This document shows positions 1 through 12,667 of a stretch of 64,000 nt of DNA, piece after piece. Every line of letters starts with the position of its first letter. Position 1 is the stretch's first letter. The position numbers and the translations under genes are program-made. The DNA lies in assembly GCF_011075055.1 (NCBI RefSeq), contig NC_058144.1:15987807-16051806 (forward strand). The letters are read 5' to 3'. The notes beneath the pieces were generated by a model. That model did no database searches. It worked only from the letters and a program-made list of their open reading frames with translations, and was not told where the DNA came from. This DNA is from Mangifera indica (Eukaryota; Streptophyta; Magnoliopsida; Sapindales; Anacardiaceae).

Positions 1-1026
1 ATAGTAAGCCTAAAGGGTCACACCAATAAACCAAGCTTCCAAAAAAGAGAATTACTTATCTGAGGTTGGCTAGCACCTTCCGGAGGATAATAAAAATCAT
101 ATAAAATATTATATAGGTGCAAAGATAACATTTTAAAAGTTAAGGTGGTAGTGAGATAAAATTGGGGTAGCTAAGGTATATAATTGATACACTAGCTCAG
201 TCATACTTTAAATTAAGAATTTGGTGGAACAAAATAGAATTTTAAAATTACAAAATAAACACCATTATAAAAGAATGAAGCTAGTTCATTCTAAGTATGT
301 TAGTTCATTTTTAATTAAAAGTGTCTCTCTCACTAAAGCACAAAAACTACCCCCTCTCTCTAGCCTCTTGGCTTTGGTGTCTTTAGAGCTTGATGGTGGA
401 CTTCCTTAGAGGTCTTGCAAGTGGAAGGCTTAATGCATCAACCTATACCACATATGAGGCAAAGGAGTAGGTAAAATGTTTAAACTTTCTATCATGTTCT
501 TCCTACATGATTAATTCTTGTATTCTTCCACATGCATATGGATTTTTGCTTCTTTCTTCTTCACCTCATCTTTCAAATTGCATTAGAGCTTGTACAACTC
601 CTTACATGTTGACTTTAAAGTCAAAAATATGTTTATTGTATATAAGAGTATGTATATGTGTCACATATACGCATGCATGTTAAGGATTTGCCTTAAAATC
701 TTTTCTTCTAAGCATGTTCACCTCTTGAATTTCTTAGGTGGATTGTCTTGGCTAAGATCCTTCATTTTCTTTTCATGTTCTAGTGATTTTAAGATGAAGA
801 ACATGTAATGTATGATATGTACATGATGAAATGTTCATAGGATGCATGTGAATGTGCTTGTTTTTAATATGTGTGTGCATTTTGGCTTGCAGAATGAATT
901 TTTGATTCATGGAATATACATGCATGTCAGGACAGCCTTGTATATAGAGATATACATTTTGTTTTTGTGATTTTTTTTTTCTTGGTACATGGAATACATG
1001 AAATAGAAACATGCATGTGAAGTATA
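1..1026. other. Gap: no recognisable gene
   Basis: AT-rich sequence with many ATGCATG-like words and short open frames without family resemblance. No LTR end, primer-binding site or conserved protein motif was recognised. It is probably old repeat-derived DNA that served as the target for the CACTA-like element that follows. Confidence 0.5.
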
Positions 1027-1049
1027 CACTACACCATAAAAAGTCTAAT

Positions 1050-1680
1050 GTAACAGTTAAATTTCGTTGTTAAAAACCCATAAAACCGTAACTTTAGACA
1101 ATGAAATCATAGCCGCCACAAATGCCTCTGCTGCATTAGGTAAAAGGCAACGGTTTATACCCGTTTAGCCAACAGTAAAAATAACCGTTGCATTAATAAT
1201 CCAAATGCAACGGTTTTGGTGCAATTTAAGTTAACGATTTGCTTAGTCCCAAATGCAACAGTTTCAGTTACTTAAGGCAACAATTATAAAAAACTTTAGA
1301 CAACGGTTATAAGTTATTTTAAGCAACGGATTGTGTCATTTTTAAGCAACGATTATTTTACTAAAGCAACAATTATTAGGAAGATTAGGTGACGATTATA
1401 TGCTACTTTAAGTAACAGATTGTATTGTTTTTAAGCAACGAATATTAAGCTAATGCAACGATTATTAAAAACCATTAAGCAACAGTTTCAAATATTTTAA
1501 ACGACAAATTGTGTCATGCTTAAGCAACGACTATTTAGTTATTGCAACGATTTGTAATACTGTAAAGGCAACAATTTTAATGGTTAAGCAACAATTATAT
1601 ATTTGTTGTTGCATTAGCTGTATGTATTTAATACAACAGTTTGTGTACATGATGCAATGGTATTTTTATATATTTTTTTC
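1050..1680. repeat. Left subterminal repeat region of the CACTA-like element
   Basis: About twenty imperfect copies of a short word related to gcaacggttt, mostly in one orientation, are spaced every 20-40 bases (for example near 1149, 1208, 1300, 1325, 1420 and 1520). The complementary form recurs near the right end. In this superfamily such arrays bind the transposase; that role is inferred here. Confidence 0.65.
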
Positions 1681-4138
1681 CTTTTGCCCTATTTTAAATA
1701 AATAATATATGACCTAAAGATAATAAACTAAGTAATCAAATAAGAAATAGAAGGATATAACACAAAATCATGTATTGTAACAAAAGAATTTTTAATTCAA
1801 AGTCTAGAAATTCAAATTTGTATAATAAGTACTTAACATAAACACATTTAACATATCTCATCATAATCAATAAAAAAAATTTATGTCCTTAGATAAAAGA
1901 CGTCCTCAAAAGAAGCCTCCTCCATAATCATAAAATGTTTACTCTTTTTCCAGCATCATCAATCACCATCCTTAAACAAAAAAATAATAATAATTAAATT
2001 ATTATTTAACCAAATATTAGAATATAAATTAACAAACTATTATATGCTCACATATCACAAAATTTATAACCCACCTTTTATCTAAACTAAAAGCTTGTAA
2101 ATATGATCCACTGTGGTCAAATTCCACTACAAGAACCAAAAAAATTGAAGAAAAAACAATTTCATTCATTACTAACAATGATAATATGAATATGAAATAT
2201 TAATGATGCAACAGTTGTCATGTTTTTCAGAATGAAGTAAAAACGACTAAGCAACTAATTAGTGCAATATAACTATATGAATGAAGCAAAAAAGTCTAAG
2301 TTGTTGTATTTGACATTAAAAAAGATTGATCTAATAGTTGTCATGTTTTTTTAGGTTTGATATGAAGGGGTCCGTATTCATGGATGTGTTATGATAGTGT
2401 TGCGAGAACTTACCGATTAATGTAAGGCCAAATAAGTATTTACCACCAACAAATTTAAGGTCATAAGAAAAGGCTAACTAGGGCAATAAGTCTCTGAACT
2501 AAGCAACATATCCTTTGCTTCATCAATTATAGTCTTAGGTCATTTTGTTAATGTTTTAAGCAACATTAATTATAGTTTATATCCACATATCTCTATTTAA
2601 AAGAGGAAATAGTGCAGTATGTTAATAAATTTCAATATGTTAGTTGTTTCAATATAATCTATCCTTAAGAAAGATGTTTTTGCATTATTAAATAATCCAA
2701 TTACACAAGTGATACAAAAGCATCAACACTTACTGATTGCCAAAACGTGTTTGACTTAGACAATTAATAACATCTACCAAAACAAACTTTTAGTAAATAA
2801 GAATTCACAAAAGCATTTTAGAAGTTAAACAAAAAAATTAAAAAAAAATGAGAAACTTTATCATTCATAAAGTATATAATAGAAAATTAGAAGTCCTATG
2901 AAAAAGAAGCAATAATGTAGAAAATAAGGTAAAAGAGGAGAAAAAGAGAGAGATTCTAGCACAAATTACAAGACAATAGGTAAAGGATTAGCAAGAAGAT
3001 AGCTATGAGAGTGATCAAATTTCCAGTATAGTATCAATGAATCAATTTCTATATCAAAACATGACTTAAGGCCTATGTGATACATGTCAAGTGCTAAACA
3101 GATACAAACTCAAAATCATAATCTAATAAGAAAAGAAATCTTTTCCTAACATGAAAAATAAATAACCCTAAGTTTTAATTGGAAAATAACTTCAACACTA
3201 AATAATTTCGTGAATCTCAAATAACAAAATCCTTGTAATTTAATATTAAATCCTGATTCCTGCATTATGTGGTCTAATAGTGAAAAGAATAATAGAAATA
3301 CTAGAGACATTCAAAATAGCATAACCAATCATAGGATATCTAAACTACAGCTACATCAGAAAGAAGCCAATAATAAAAGATATTAAACCAAGAGAAGCAA
3401 ACACAACTGCAAGCCTATTGGGACCCTCCTCCTTTGTTGTAGATAAATATGTGTACATTAACCCATCAAGTGAATGAAAGCCCACAAACAAATACACAAA
3501 CCTTATTGTAAAGTCCTGTAATCAATCAAATAAAATTACGAAATATTCATATTTATATTAACAAAATTGATGTTATCTACAGATGTTACTGCAATTGCTA
3601 TTCTCTTAAACCCATCTTGACCAAGTTTAAGAAAAACCCAGAAAAAATTGAACCAAATAAATAAATTTTGCAAATAAACAAGTGAAAGGTGAGTACCGGA
3701 GTGAAGATAAGAGCAACAGCGAGATGAACTTTTCCTTTCACAACCCTTGCACACCATATTGTTAAACGACATCAAAATCAATTAGAAATACAGAGAATTT
3801 TTTTTGGTAAGTTGAGATAATGGTATTTTTTTTTGGTAAGCTAAGATAATGGAATTGTTATTAAGTTAGGAGATGGCACTTAGTGGGAATGGTTTCTGAG
3901 TGGGCGGCAATGATTTATGAGTGGCTTCACAAAAAAATTTAGTTTGTTGGCCTGACTTGAAATGGGCCATTCATTTAAGAAATTATGAGCCTTTAGAGAG
4001 ATATTAATTGGTATCTAAAAACAAAAGGGTAGCTTCAATTCTACATACTTAATCCAATTAAAATTGGTTTAGTTTAGGTTAGATTTATTATTTCGATTTG
4101 TAATTTATGCATAGAACAATGATGTCTTAACAATTGTT

Positions 4139-4330
4139 TTAAGAGTGGATACGAACTGAATTAAACATGTAGATCTCTAACTCAAGTCAATTCGAATAAA
4201 AAATAATTCGATTCGAGTTTTGCTTGAGTTTATCAAATCAAAATTAAAGATGACATTTAATTTGACTCATAAACATAACACCTTTTAACTTAAGTTTGGC
4301 TTAAAAAACGAATCGAATCTTTCAACTTTC
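4139..4330. mobile_element. hAT-like MITE remnant inside the CACTA-like element
   Basis: Starts near a gagtggatacgaactg-like end and contains the alternating attcgaa / cgagttt / aacttaag words typical of a common plant hAT-derived MITE type. A related, better bounded copy is at 24658-25153. The right terminus and target duplication are not clear. Confidence 0.4.
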
Positions 4331-4429
4331 TAAAATATCATAGTTTTGATGTACTATAACATTTTTTATCTAATTAAATTATAGTTAAAATTGTGATCTA
4401 TTAAAATAGTTATTAAAGTCAAAGTTTTA

Positions 4430-4770
4430 TATCTCATAATGCTAGGGTTTTTTTTCAACCGTAATTTATTGTTAATTTCCTAGTACGACACTACTAATTC
4501 GTTGTTTTATATGTCATAATGTCAGTTTTTTTTTCAACCGTTGCTTATTGTTAATTTTTTAATACAACACTATTAAATCCGTTATTTTATATCCCATAAT
4601 ACAATCGTTTTTTTACAACCATCGCTTATTGTTAATTTTTTAATACAACACTATTAAATCCGTTGTTTTATATCCCATAATACAATGGCTTTTTTCCAAC
4701 CGTTGCTTATTGTTAATTTTTTAATACAATACTATTAAAACCGTTGCTTATTTTATTTTAGACAACGGTT
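4430..4770. repeat. About 80-bp tandem repeat, four copies, right subterminal region of the CACTA-like element
   Basis: The word attgttaattt recurs at 4468, 4547, 4628 and 4709, giving periods of 79, 81 and 81 bases. Each unit also holds a poly-T run followed by caaccgttgc and a tccgttgtttta segment. The unit contains the complement of the left-end subterminal motif. Confidence 0.75.
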
Positions 4771-4821
4771 TAAAAAGTGTAGTCAAAATAAGTGTCACCT
4801 TAAGCCTAATATGTGGTAGTG

Positions 4822-6060
4822 ATGTCATATGATTTGACTTAAAAATTGAAAATTGAAGCTTGACGGAATGGTACATGTCTCGGCCTTAATAGTGTATGTG
4901 ATATGCTTTGTGATTTTTCTTGATGTCGTTTTGTGTTTTGTGCATGGAATTCATGAATCTCAGGCATGCAAATATATTATATGCATTGAAGGCATTGATA
5001 TGTGATAATATGTTAATATATGAGCATTATGTAATGAATAGTTCAAATTAAAAAATTCTGCATTTTTCAAACTTTGATTTAAACATGTTAAATGATGTTT
5101 TAATGTTGATTAAAAAACTTGGGTGAAGATTATGATGTATGTGATTAATGTAATTACATATAGTCTAAAAATTATTATGCATAGTGAAAGTATATGCATG
5201 ATATGTTGTATGGTGATGAATGCATGTATGCCATGAATGGTTAATGCATACTTTAGTTTAATTTGAGTAAATGGTAAATTTTGCATATTTGTCAATTTGT
5301 ATTTAATGTGATTAAGTGCTAGATGTGATCAAAGTTAACATGAAACTAGAATATATTCATATTATATAAGTTGGGCATGTAAAATGTTGCATGTGCCATT
5401 TTTCTTTTCTTCATGGATTTTATTTGAAAAATAAGTGTTATGAATATTTAGTTTATATATATATATATATGTATATATATACACACATACATACATATAT
5501 ACATATGCCATTTGGACTTGAATCATTACATAATGTTAATTTTATGTTTGATTAGATCATATATAGTAGATTAATATTTAATTGATTATAAATGAGTTTA
5601 TAATTATGTTAAATGTTAGTTTAGAAAATGGATGTATGATTTAGGGATGATCATGGGTGCAATTTGTCATTTTTCAATACTTAAATAACTGGGTTTAATA
5701 TTTTTTTAATTAAGGAGTTTGCATTTAAATGTCTCCATCCCGTTTATTTAATTTTATTTTATAAAGTTGTGCACCTTAGTTTTGAATGCAATCGAAGTGG
5801 CTAAATAAGGACCTGAAGACAATCCGAATGGCAATCTAAATGAAGACATAGACCTAGGTGAAAAGTTTATCATTAGGTTGTAATTTCGAAAACCCATGAT
5901 CATGCCATCACGTTTTAAATTATGCATATATGAGATGAATGTATACCATGCTTAATTGGACTTAATTAAAATTAAGTTAAACCTAAATTTGTCTAATTAA
6001 AATTATTAAATCAATACCTCCCATCATAGGATAATTAAATTTTATAGCATAAATGTTAAT
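4822..6060. other. Gap with a TA/CA microsatellite at about 5452-5510
   Basis: No coding region recognised. The stretch is AT-rich with an alternating TA then CA/TA dinucleotide run around 5452-5510. It flanks the CACTA-like element on the left and runs into the likely 5' end of a copia fragment on the right. Confidence 0.5.
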
Positions 6061-6065
6061 ATCCC

Positions 6066-6361
6066 AAGATTTCTATTATGTAAGGGATATGAAATTTATG
6101 TCATGGAATTAAATTTATCTTGTTCTTGGATTATTATTTTCATTATGACCAAAATTTCTATTATATGATGCCATAATAGAAATGCCATTTTGGTAAAACA
6201 TGATGGTTTGGATTTTACCAATCGAAGATGTCAAGATTTCTATTATGTGAGGTATCCAGAGCGGAGGGCATGAAAAATGAATCGGGTCTTATATAGGGAC
6301 ACAAATGGAAAAAGTTTCCTACTTATTATATTTAATTAACCAAGATTTTTATTATTTGAGG
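6066..6361. repeat. Four copies of an aagatttctattatgtgagg-like word
   Basis: Near-identical copies start at about 6066, 6152, 6233 and 6342, spaced 81-109 bases, with an inverted partial copy near 6171. They lie just upstream of and across a degenerate primer-binding site at about 6250 (ggtatccagagc), so they may be repeats within a decayed copia LTR and leader. Confidence 0.45.
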
Positions 6362-6556
6362 TTAATTATATTTAATAAGAATTAGATTCCTCACTAGAAA
6401 TTTAATCTAATAGAATTTTTGGATCTTGTCTAAAGGAATGCAAGATTCAAATAAAATAATAGGAGCTAATGAAATTATGCGACAAAAAAGTTTAAATTCA
6501 TATATATAAGACACTAATAAAACTAATTTTTTCTTGACATCATTTTATGAATATTT

Positions 6557-8027
6557 GTGATTAAAACGAAAATGGCCAACAACAAACGCTTAAGGATTAT
6601 GGATAACAATATTTTGATTGGACCCAACTTTAAAGATTGGTTAAAAAACCTTATAATAGTACTAGACTTCGAAAAAATTGCCTACGTCTTGGAAGCACCA
6701 CTTCCTATCAACATAGCTCTAAATGCCTTTGATGAGGAGCATAAGACGTTTGAGGCATGGGTCAAAGATAATTGAAAAGCTCAAGCTTACATGTTAGCCT
6801 CAATGAAAAAAGAGCTTCAAACCAAACACAAAAACATTTTGGGTGTATATGACATCCTCATAGCTTTACAAGAGTTATATGACGAAAACTTGAGAGTAGT
6901 AGAGTATGAACTATATGTTTTACTCTTCAGCATGAGACTTAGGGAAGGATTACCCTCTGATGTTCATGTCACAAAAATGATCAATGGAATTGGGCAATTA
7001 GACATATGGGCATAGTCTTACAAGACTATGTCAAAATGAATTTGATTCGGTAGTCCTTTCAATTGAGTTATAAACTATTTATAGCTAATTACAATCTTAA
7101 CTAAATAGAGTGAATACTTCTCAAATTGCTTAATGAGCTTCAAGAATTTTATAAGCAAGCGATGAAAAATGAGGATTTCTACATGGCTTTTGCAAACAAG
7201 GCCAAGAAAAGGCTTAAGAAGCAACAAAAAAAGTCTAAACGCTAGACCAAAGAAAGAGAATTTCAAGAAAGGTGCCACTAAGGTAGAAAAGGCAAAAGTT
7301 AAAGGAAAGTGTTTCCATTATTAATAGAATAAACATTAGAAGAGGAACTATCCTTTATACCTAAAGTGTTAAGAAAAATGAAGCAAGTATAATCCACTTT
7401 ATCAAATTCAAATTGAGTTTGGATTTAGATAATCATTTTTGAATTATAAATGAACAACTACATCTCATGTGTGTTTTTGTATGACACTTCAGAATAGTTA
7501 TGTTTTGTCATAAGGCAAGATTGTTCTGAAAATAGAGAACGAGGCAAGAGTTACAGTTGAGGCCACGGGGACTTGTCATATTAGACTACCATCAAGACAT
7601 ATTTTGAGACTGTACAAAGTCTTATATTTTGTAAAAGCCATTAGAAATATCATTTTCATATCTACACTATATAAATCTAGTTACAATATCCAGTTTAATG
7701 GAATGAATGATATTTGAAAATATTTTTGTGGGTGAAGTTGTAAATACAAATGGTTTATATATACTGGAATTGAATGATTATCATATAAAAATTTTACTAA
7801 TAAAAGAATTAGTGAAACAAACCCCAATATTCTATGGCATCAAAGATTAGGTCATATTGGAGAAAGAAGAATGATTCAACTTGAAGAAAGTAGACTTTTA
7901 AATTCATTGGATTTTGAACCCTATCTAACATGTGAATCATGCCTCCAAAGAGAGATAACCAAATCTCCATTTAAAAGTAAACAGGAACATGCCAAAGATT
8001 TACTAGAGTTAATACATGCAAGTCAGC
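6557..8027 (+). pseudogene. Ty1/copia gag to pre-integrase fragment, decayed
   Basis: The first 150 codons resemble a copia gag of the UBN2 type: a GPNFKDWLKNLIIVL segment, then a MLASMKKELQ segment after one stop and LREGLPSDVHVTKM further on. Near 7300-7360 a degenerate CCHC knuckle survives (CFHY..N, then KRNYPLYLK). Near 7560-7760 is the protease/integrase linker. From about 7830 the GAG-pre-integrase domain is clear: WHQRLGHIGERRM, then CESCLQREITKSPF and DLLELIH, with conserved Cys and His present. The frame is cut by several stops and shifts. Homology ends at about 8027, where an LTR in the opposite orientation is joined, so integrase core, RT and RNase H are missing. A possible primer-binding site lies at about 6250. 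Copia identity is secure; boundaries are approximate. Confidence 0.85.
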
Positions 8028-8375
8028 ATTATTTGAACCGGATCAAAATTAGACATACCCAGTTTACAATTCGATGAAAGTGCCAATTGATGAAATTCAT
8101 GCCTTCAAATAATTCCACAACACTTGTTTGCCTTTCTTGTTATGAATAATATTTTGATTTTCTTTCTGTAGCAATACAAAGCATAAAGAAAATGAAGAAG
8201 CATAGAATTCTATATTTTGTGTATGAAATATTATGGAAGCAGCTAACCACAAACAATAGTTTTAGTCTTATTTATAAAAAGATAACTGCCTCCGATTGTC
8301 TATAACTACCTCTAACTCCCTATAACTACCAAAGGCAATTTAGTAATTTCTTGTAACTACCATAGGTAGTGTTTA
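8028..8375 (-). mobile_element. Copia LTR fragment, minus orientation
   Basis: This stretch is the inverted counterpart of 12668-12979; shared words include gatcaaaattagacat, cttgtttgcctttc, tattttgtgtatgaaatatta and tttataaaaagataactg. The partner copy is followed by a primer-binding site, which identifies both as LTR sequence. In minus orientation this copy could be the 3' LTR of the minus-strand pol fragment at 9545-11290. Its outer limit is not determined and may extend to about 8664. Confidence 0.65.
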
Positions 8376-9544
8376 AACATGCATACATATTGGGCATAGG
8401 TCGAGTCAACCCATCATGGGTGGACCAAGCCCAATATCTCTTACTCACATATGATAGGTGATTCGTACTAGAACTTATACACAGAAATCACTCACAATAG
8501 TATATTTCATACTAGTAAATATGTCGTACAACCTTGCGAGCAACCTCTACTTAAGAGCTAATTTATTATGCATCTATTAGGAATGACATAGTTGCTTCAA
8601 CCAGAATAAAATAATAAAGTGTTAGTTTTACAATACCCCTGACTTGCTCAATAACACTAGCTCCCTTCAATCCCTCATTTATTATTGTGTTATTTTCCTA
8701 TGTATCCATGATCAAGTCCATTCTCTCATATGAGTGACAAGATTGACTGGCTAATGGACAAACATAATATATAAGTTTTCCTTTTCTAATTAAAATTCTC
8801 AATTTAAACTTAACTACTTTTCTAGTCATGTTCCATAGACCGAATCATCTGTTACCATAGGTACCAAGCTAAGATAGTAAATGCTAAAAATAAGCATCAA
8901 ACAACAATAAAATGTATAAGGGTACTAAATGAGGTAATCCTCATAAAGTCTCACATAATGAGAGAACGAAGATTCATCCTTTCACTATTTCAATGGTTGA
9001 CTTATGCACACATGGTTTGAAACATGTGCTACAGTATGTATTTTCTTAAATGTCATCACACTAACACTATATAGATCTTAGTTTAATCGCTACACCTAAC
9101 ACCTAATCTAAGTTCTTAATTTTCTCTCCAAACTTGCAGATATTACTATTTATTAAGAACTCACATTTGACATTAATAAGTTATTTGGATGTAGGAAATC
9201 CAAACTAGTCATTGTTAAATTTATCCATTCATGACCTCCTCTTGATTAATAATCAATGTGACATGTCTAATAATAATTTGTTTCTTGAGTAACTCTTCTC
9301 CTCTTTGTGTGCTCTCTCAGCGTTATCATTCTCAAGAAATTGTCTCGTCATTGTAAACTATCTCAGCATAAAAAACAATTGCTCTTGTGAGTGAGCTAAT
9401 CTCAAACTTATATGACATTATAATCTTGTTAAGCTATAAAATAATATGTATATAATGGAACCCTTAGAATTTAGACATGCAAATGAAAATAAAAACAAAC
9501 TTGAATTCCACGGTTTCAATGTTGTGTTACAAGTACAATATATA
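8376..9544. other. Gap: probable LTR remainder and 3' untranslated part of a minus-strand copia element
   Basis: No protein motif recognised. A purine-rich minus-strand tract (ttgaagggagctag) near 8665-8680 could be a polypurine tract, which would put the LTR start near 8664, but this is only a suggestion. Confidence 0.35.
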
Positions 9545-11290
9545 CTTGACGATTCATCTATCATATTCTAAGCAATCCAAGAGATTTAACATGTGTAAGA
9601 TATACATCTCTTGGAATTGATTGGGTTGAAGAATCAACAACCATATTATGCATAGAAATATATTGTACAATCACTTCATTCTTCAAAATAATGTCTCTTA
9701 CAAAGTTATATTTAGTGTCAATTTGGGATCTTTTGTGAAAGCTATCGCAACCTAATTGTCACAATTAATAACTATAGGATCAATGACCTTGTCCAATTCA
9801 TAAAAAGTCGTCTTAACCAAATATCTTCTTGCATAATTGCTAAATAGGTTACAAATTTAGCCTTCATTATGGATAAAATTATGCACACTTATTTTTTACT
9901 AGTCTAAGATATGGCAACCTTTTGGAGTAAGAAAGTATAGCCAAAAGTTGATTTGAGTTAGTCTAAATCATTACCCTAGTAAACATCTGAATAGTTAACA
10001 ATATGCAAATATGATCCTTGATAGTATGAACAGTAATCCACAGTGCTTTTTAGATATCTCAGTACCCTCTTGACAACCTTCTAGTATTCCCTTCTAGGGT
10101 TTGATTGATTTCAACTAACTGGCCTGGCTGCAAAACAAATATCACAACATGTACACATTATAACATACATGAGACTTCTAACCGTATTTGAATAAGGTAC
10201 TAAGGACATTTCATTTTTCTTATTTTAAGTCTTGGGACACCTTTATTGGCTTAACAAATTGTCTTTTCACATAGGATTATCTACGAGTTTGTAGTTTGCT
10301 ATGTTGAATTGGTATAAAATCTTTTAGATATAACACTCTTGTGACAAAGCCAAATGTTTCTTAGAACAATCTCTTTTTATTATAATACCCAAAGTATAAT
10401 TTGTTTCGCTTATATCCTTCACATCAAATTTGTAAATAACCAATTTTTAATAGTCATCGCATACTTTAAATCACTCCCAACTATTAATACATGATTCATA
10501 TAAAAAGATAGAATTGCAAACTTGTCATCAGACCTTTTAACATAGACAAAACAGTGTTGTTTTAATATATTAAAATCATAAGACAATATAATCTTGTGGA
10601 ATTTTAAGTACCATTGTTTCAATGATTGTTTTAGTCTATATATTAATCTCTAAAGCTTTCAAATTTTGTGGTCTTGGCCTTTTATTGTGAAACCTATAAG
10701 TTGATCCTTGTCGATCTCTTTGTTAAGTTCTTTATTGAGGAAAAGTTGTCTTAACATCTATTTGATGCAATTCTAAATTTAAATATGCTATTATAGCTAG
10801 AATTACACAAATTGAAGTAAATCTTACAACAAGCAAAAACATTTCTTTGTAATCTATAACTTCTTATTGGGTATAGTTTTTTGCCACAAAGTGAGATTTG
10901 CATCTATCTATTAAGCCATCTACCTTATATTTTATTTTGAGAATCCATGTATTCCCAATGGGTTTCTAACTTGACAACAAGCCCACCAGACTCCAGACTT
11001 GGTTAATTTCCATAGATTTCATTTTTTCCTCTAATGTTTCTTGCCATTTTTCCTTATCAAGGGATGATAAAGCTTCTTTGATATTTTTGGGCTCTCCAAC
11101 TTCTTAAGGAGTGATTATGAAAACTTTGTTTTCAATTTCAAAATGTCACTTAAGTATTCTAAGACATCTGCTCTTACACAATTAAGAATCTTTGCTTTCA
11201 CTAACTAAAATAAATTGGATATCAGTCTTATTGCTCTTATTGGGTTTAGATGGATGGGGCAAGTTTTTATTACTCCCATTATCTAGAATA
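9545..11290 (-). pseudogene. Ty1/copia RT-RNase H fragment, minus strand
   Basis: Reading the minus strand from 11290 down, a linker (IKEALSSLDKEKWQETLEEK) leads into reverse transcriptase: a QMDVKTTFLN-like segment near 10740, then KQWYLKFHKIILSYDF and FAILSFYMNHVLI in the longest open piece (10419-10622). The catalytic YVDD of the family is replaced by YMNH, so the enzyme is dead even before counting stops. RNase H follows: a RSTFGYTFLL-like and a MKAKFVTYLAIMQEDIWLRRL-like segment near 9800-9960, then RDIILKNEVIVQYISMHNMV and a final HVKSLGL near 9560. Stops and shifts are frequent. Sequence style differs from the neighbouring fragment at 11291-12667, so two families were joined. Confidence 0.8.
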
Positions 11291-12667
11291 GGTAAAATCG
11301 TTGTCTCTTAAAACTACATTAATGATCATGGAGACATATCTTTTCCCTATTCCTTTTTCGTCTTATACAAATAAGACTTTTATCAATATCGCCCTTAGTA
11401 AGAAAGTAATTTTCTATGAATATTGTATCTCTAGATTCTATTTTAATCACTCTTCCATAATGGAATGTATCTATTAGGGAACGCAGTCTTGACATCCATC
11501 TGTCAAATTTCATAATTATGGTATGCTATAATAGCCAGCATTATCTGGATGGATTTTATCATAGTTACGAGTGAAAAGGTTTTCTCATAATCTAGCCCTT
11601 GTTTTTTGGTATGACCTTTTGCTATAGCCAAGCCTTAAGGTCTCTACTTGTCCATCTTTGCTGATCTTTCCCTTGAAAACGAACTTACAGCCTATAGGAA
11701 CAATTTCTTTTGATAGATCAACAAGTGTCTATACTTGATTAGGCATGGATTCTATTTTAGAATTCATTGCTTCTAACCATCTACCTAAATTAATATTGAG
11801 TATAGCTTCCTTATAATTTGTAGGATTATCACCATAATCTATTTCTACTATTAAGCAGGATTCAAAATCCTGCTCATGAAAATTTTTTATCTTTCTAGAG
11901 GTTTAAATACCCTAAAAGATCATTGTGCTGAAATTGTAGTATTAGATATTAACGTTCACTAAGTGCATGGTCTAATCTCAGTAACATTGATTTGAGGTTT
12001 TTTGGACTCTTCGACGAATTTAATGTTTCTTCCTACACCACCATCTCCCAATAAATCTTTCTTAAAAAGGTGTGCATTCTTAGTGATTGTTATTTTTTTA
12101 TCTGTTTGGAAGTAAAAGTAATACCATAAACTATATTTAGGATATCCTAAAAATCGGCCCTTCTCTGATTTAACATTCAACTTATCTATTTTAATTACTT
12201 TAACATAAGTTGGGCATCCCCAAATTTTCATATAATTTAAGGTTGGGGTGTTTGGAATATAATAACTCATATGGTGCTTTTTGGACAGATTTTGATAACA
12301 CTCGATTTAGAATGTGCATAACGATTTGGAGGGTGTATCCCCAAAGTGACATTGGTAAGTCCATAAAGCTTACCATTGATCATACTATATGTAATAAAGT
12401 ATGATTCATTCTTTTAGATACACCATTATGCTGAGGTGTATATGGAGGAGTTATTTGGAAAATTATTCCATTGTCTTTTCAAGAATTGCTAAAATTTTGT
12501 ACTCAAGTATTCTTTTCCATGATCTAATTATAGAATTTTAATACTCTTTTTAGTCTATTTCTCTATTTCAATCTTCAATTCTTTAAACTTTTTCAAGGAT
12601 TTTGATTTATAGTTTATTAAATACAGATACTCATATCGAGAATAATCATTGATCAAGATAATAAAAT
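11291..12667 (-). pseudogene. Ty1/copia integrase to RT N-terminus fragment, minus strand
   Basis: From 12667 downward the minus strand encodes an integrase core beginning FIILINDYSRYEYLYLINYK, which is the copia DDE region. The best open stretch (11959-12270) gives LNYMKIWGCPTYVK and GRFLGYPKYSLWYYFYF, the integrase C-terminal part. A linker follows, then the start of RT near 11700-11480 (PIGCKFVFKGKISKDG, then a QMDVKTAF-like segment). Homology stops near 11290, where a second copia RT from another family begins. The upstream end is cut at 12667 by the LTR in the other orientation. Numerous stops mark it as a pseudogene. Confidence 0.8.

Larger units (their letters stand above)
1027..4821. 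mobile_element. Non-autonomous CACTA-like (En/Spm) DNA transposon
   Basis: The left end begins CACTACACCATAAAAAGTC and the right end finishes with the inverse of CACTACCACATATTAGG, so both termini carry the CACTA superfamily signature in inverted orientation. The flanking triplets are ata and atg, an imperfect 3-bp target duplication. Dense subterminal repeats of a caacggtt word occur at the left end and of its complement (aaccgttg) at the right end, as expected for transposase-binding regions of this superfamily. The ~2.7 kb interior is AT-rich with no recognisable transposase, so the copy was probably moved by a transposase encoded elsewhere. A hAT-like MITE remnant lies inside it. Superfamily assignment is fairly secure; autonomy is excluded only by what I can see. 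Confidence 0.7.

Noticed and set aside
1050..1680. CRISPR-like array
   Set aside because: Repeats are short, divergent and irregularly spaced, and the setting is a plant CACTA transposon end.
3536..3781. 81-codon open frame, minus strand, within the CACTA-like element
   Set aside because: No family resemblance, AT-rich, and no splice or codon evidence; noted only as a possible captured fragment.
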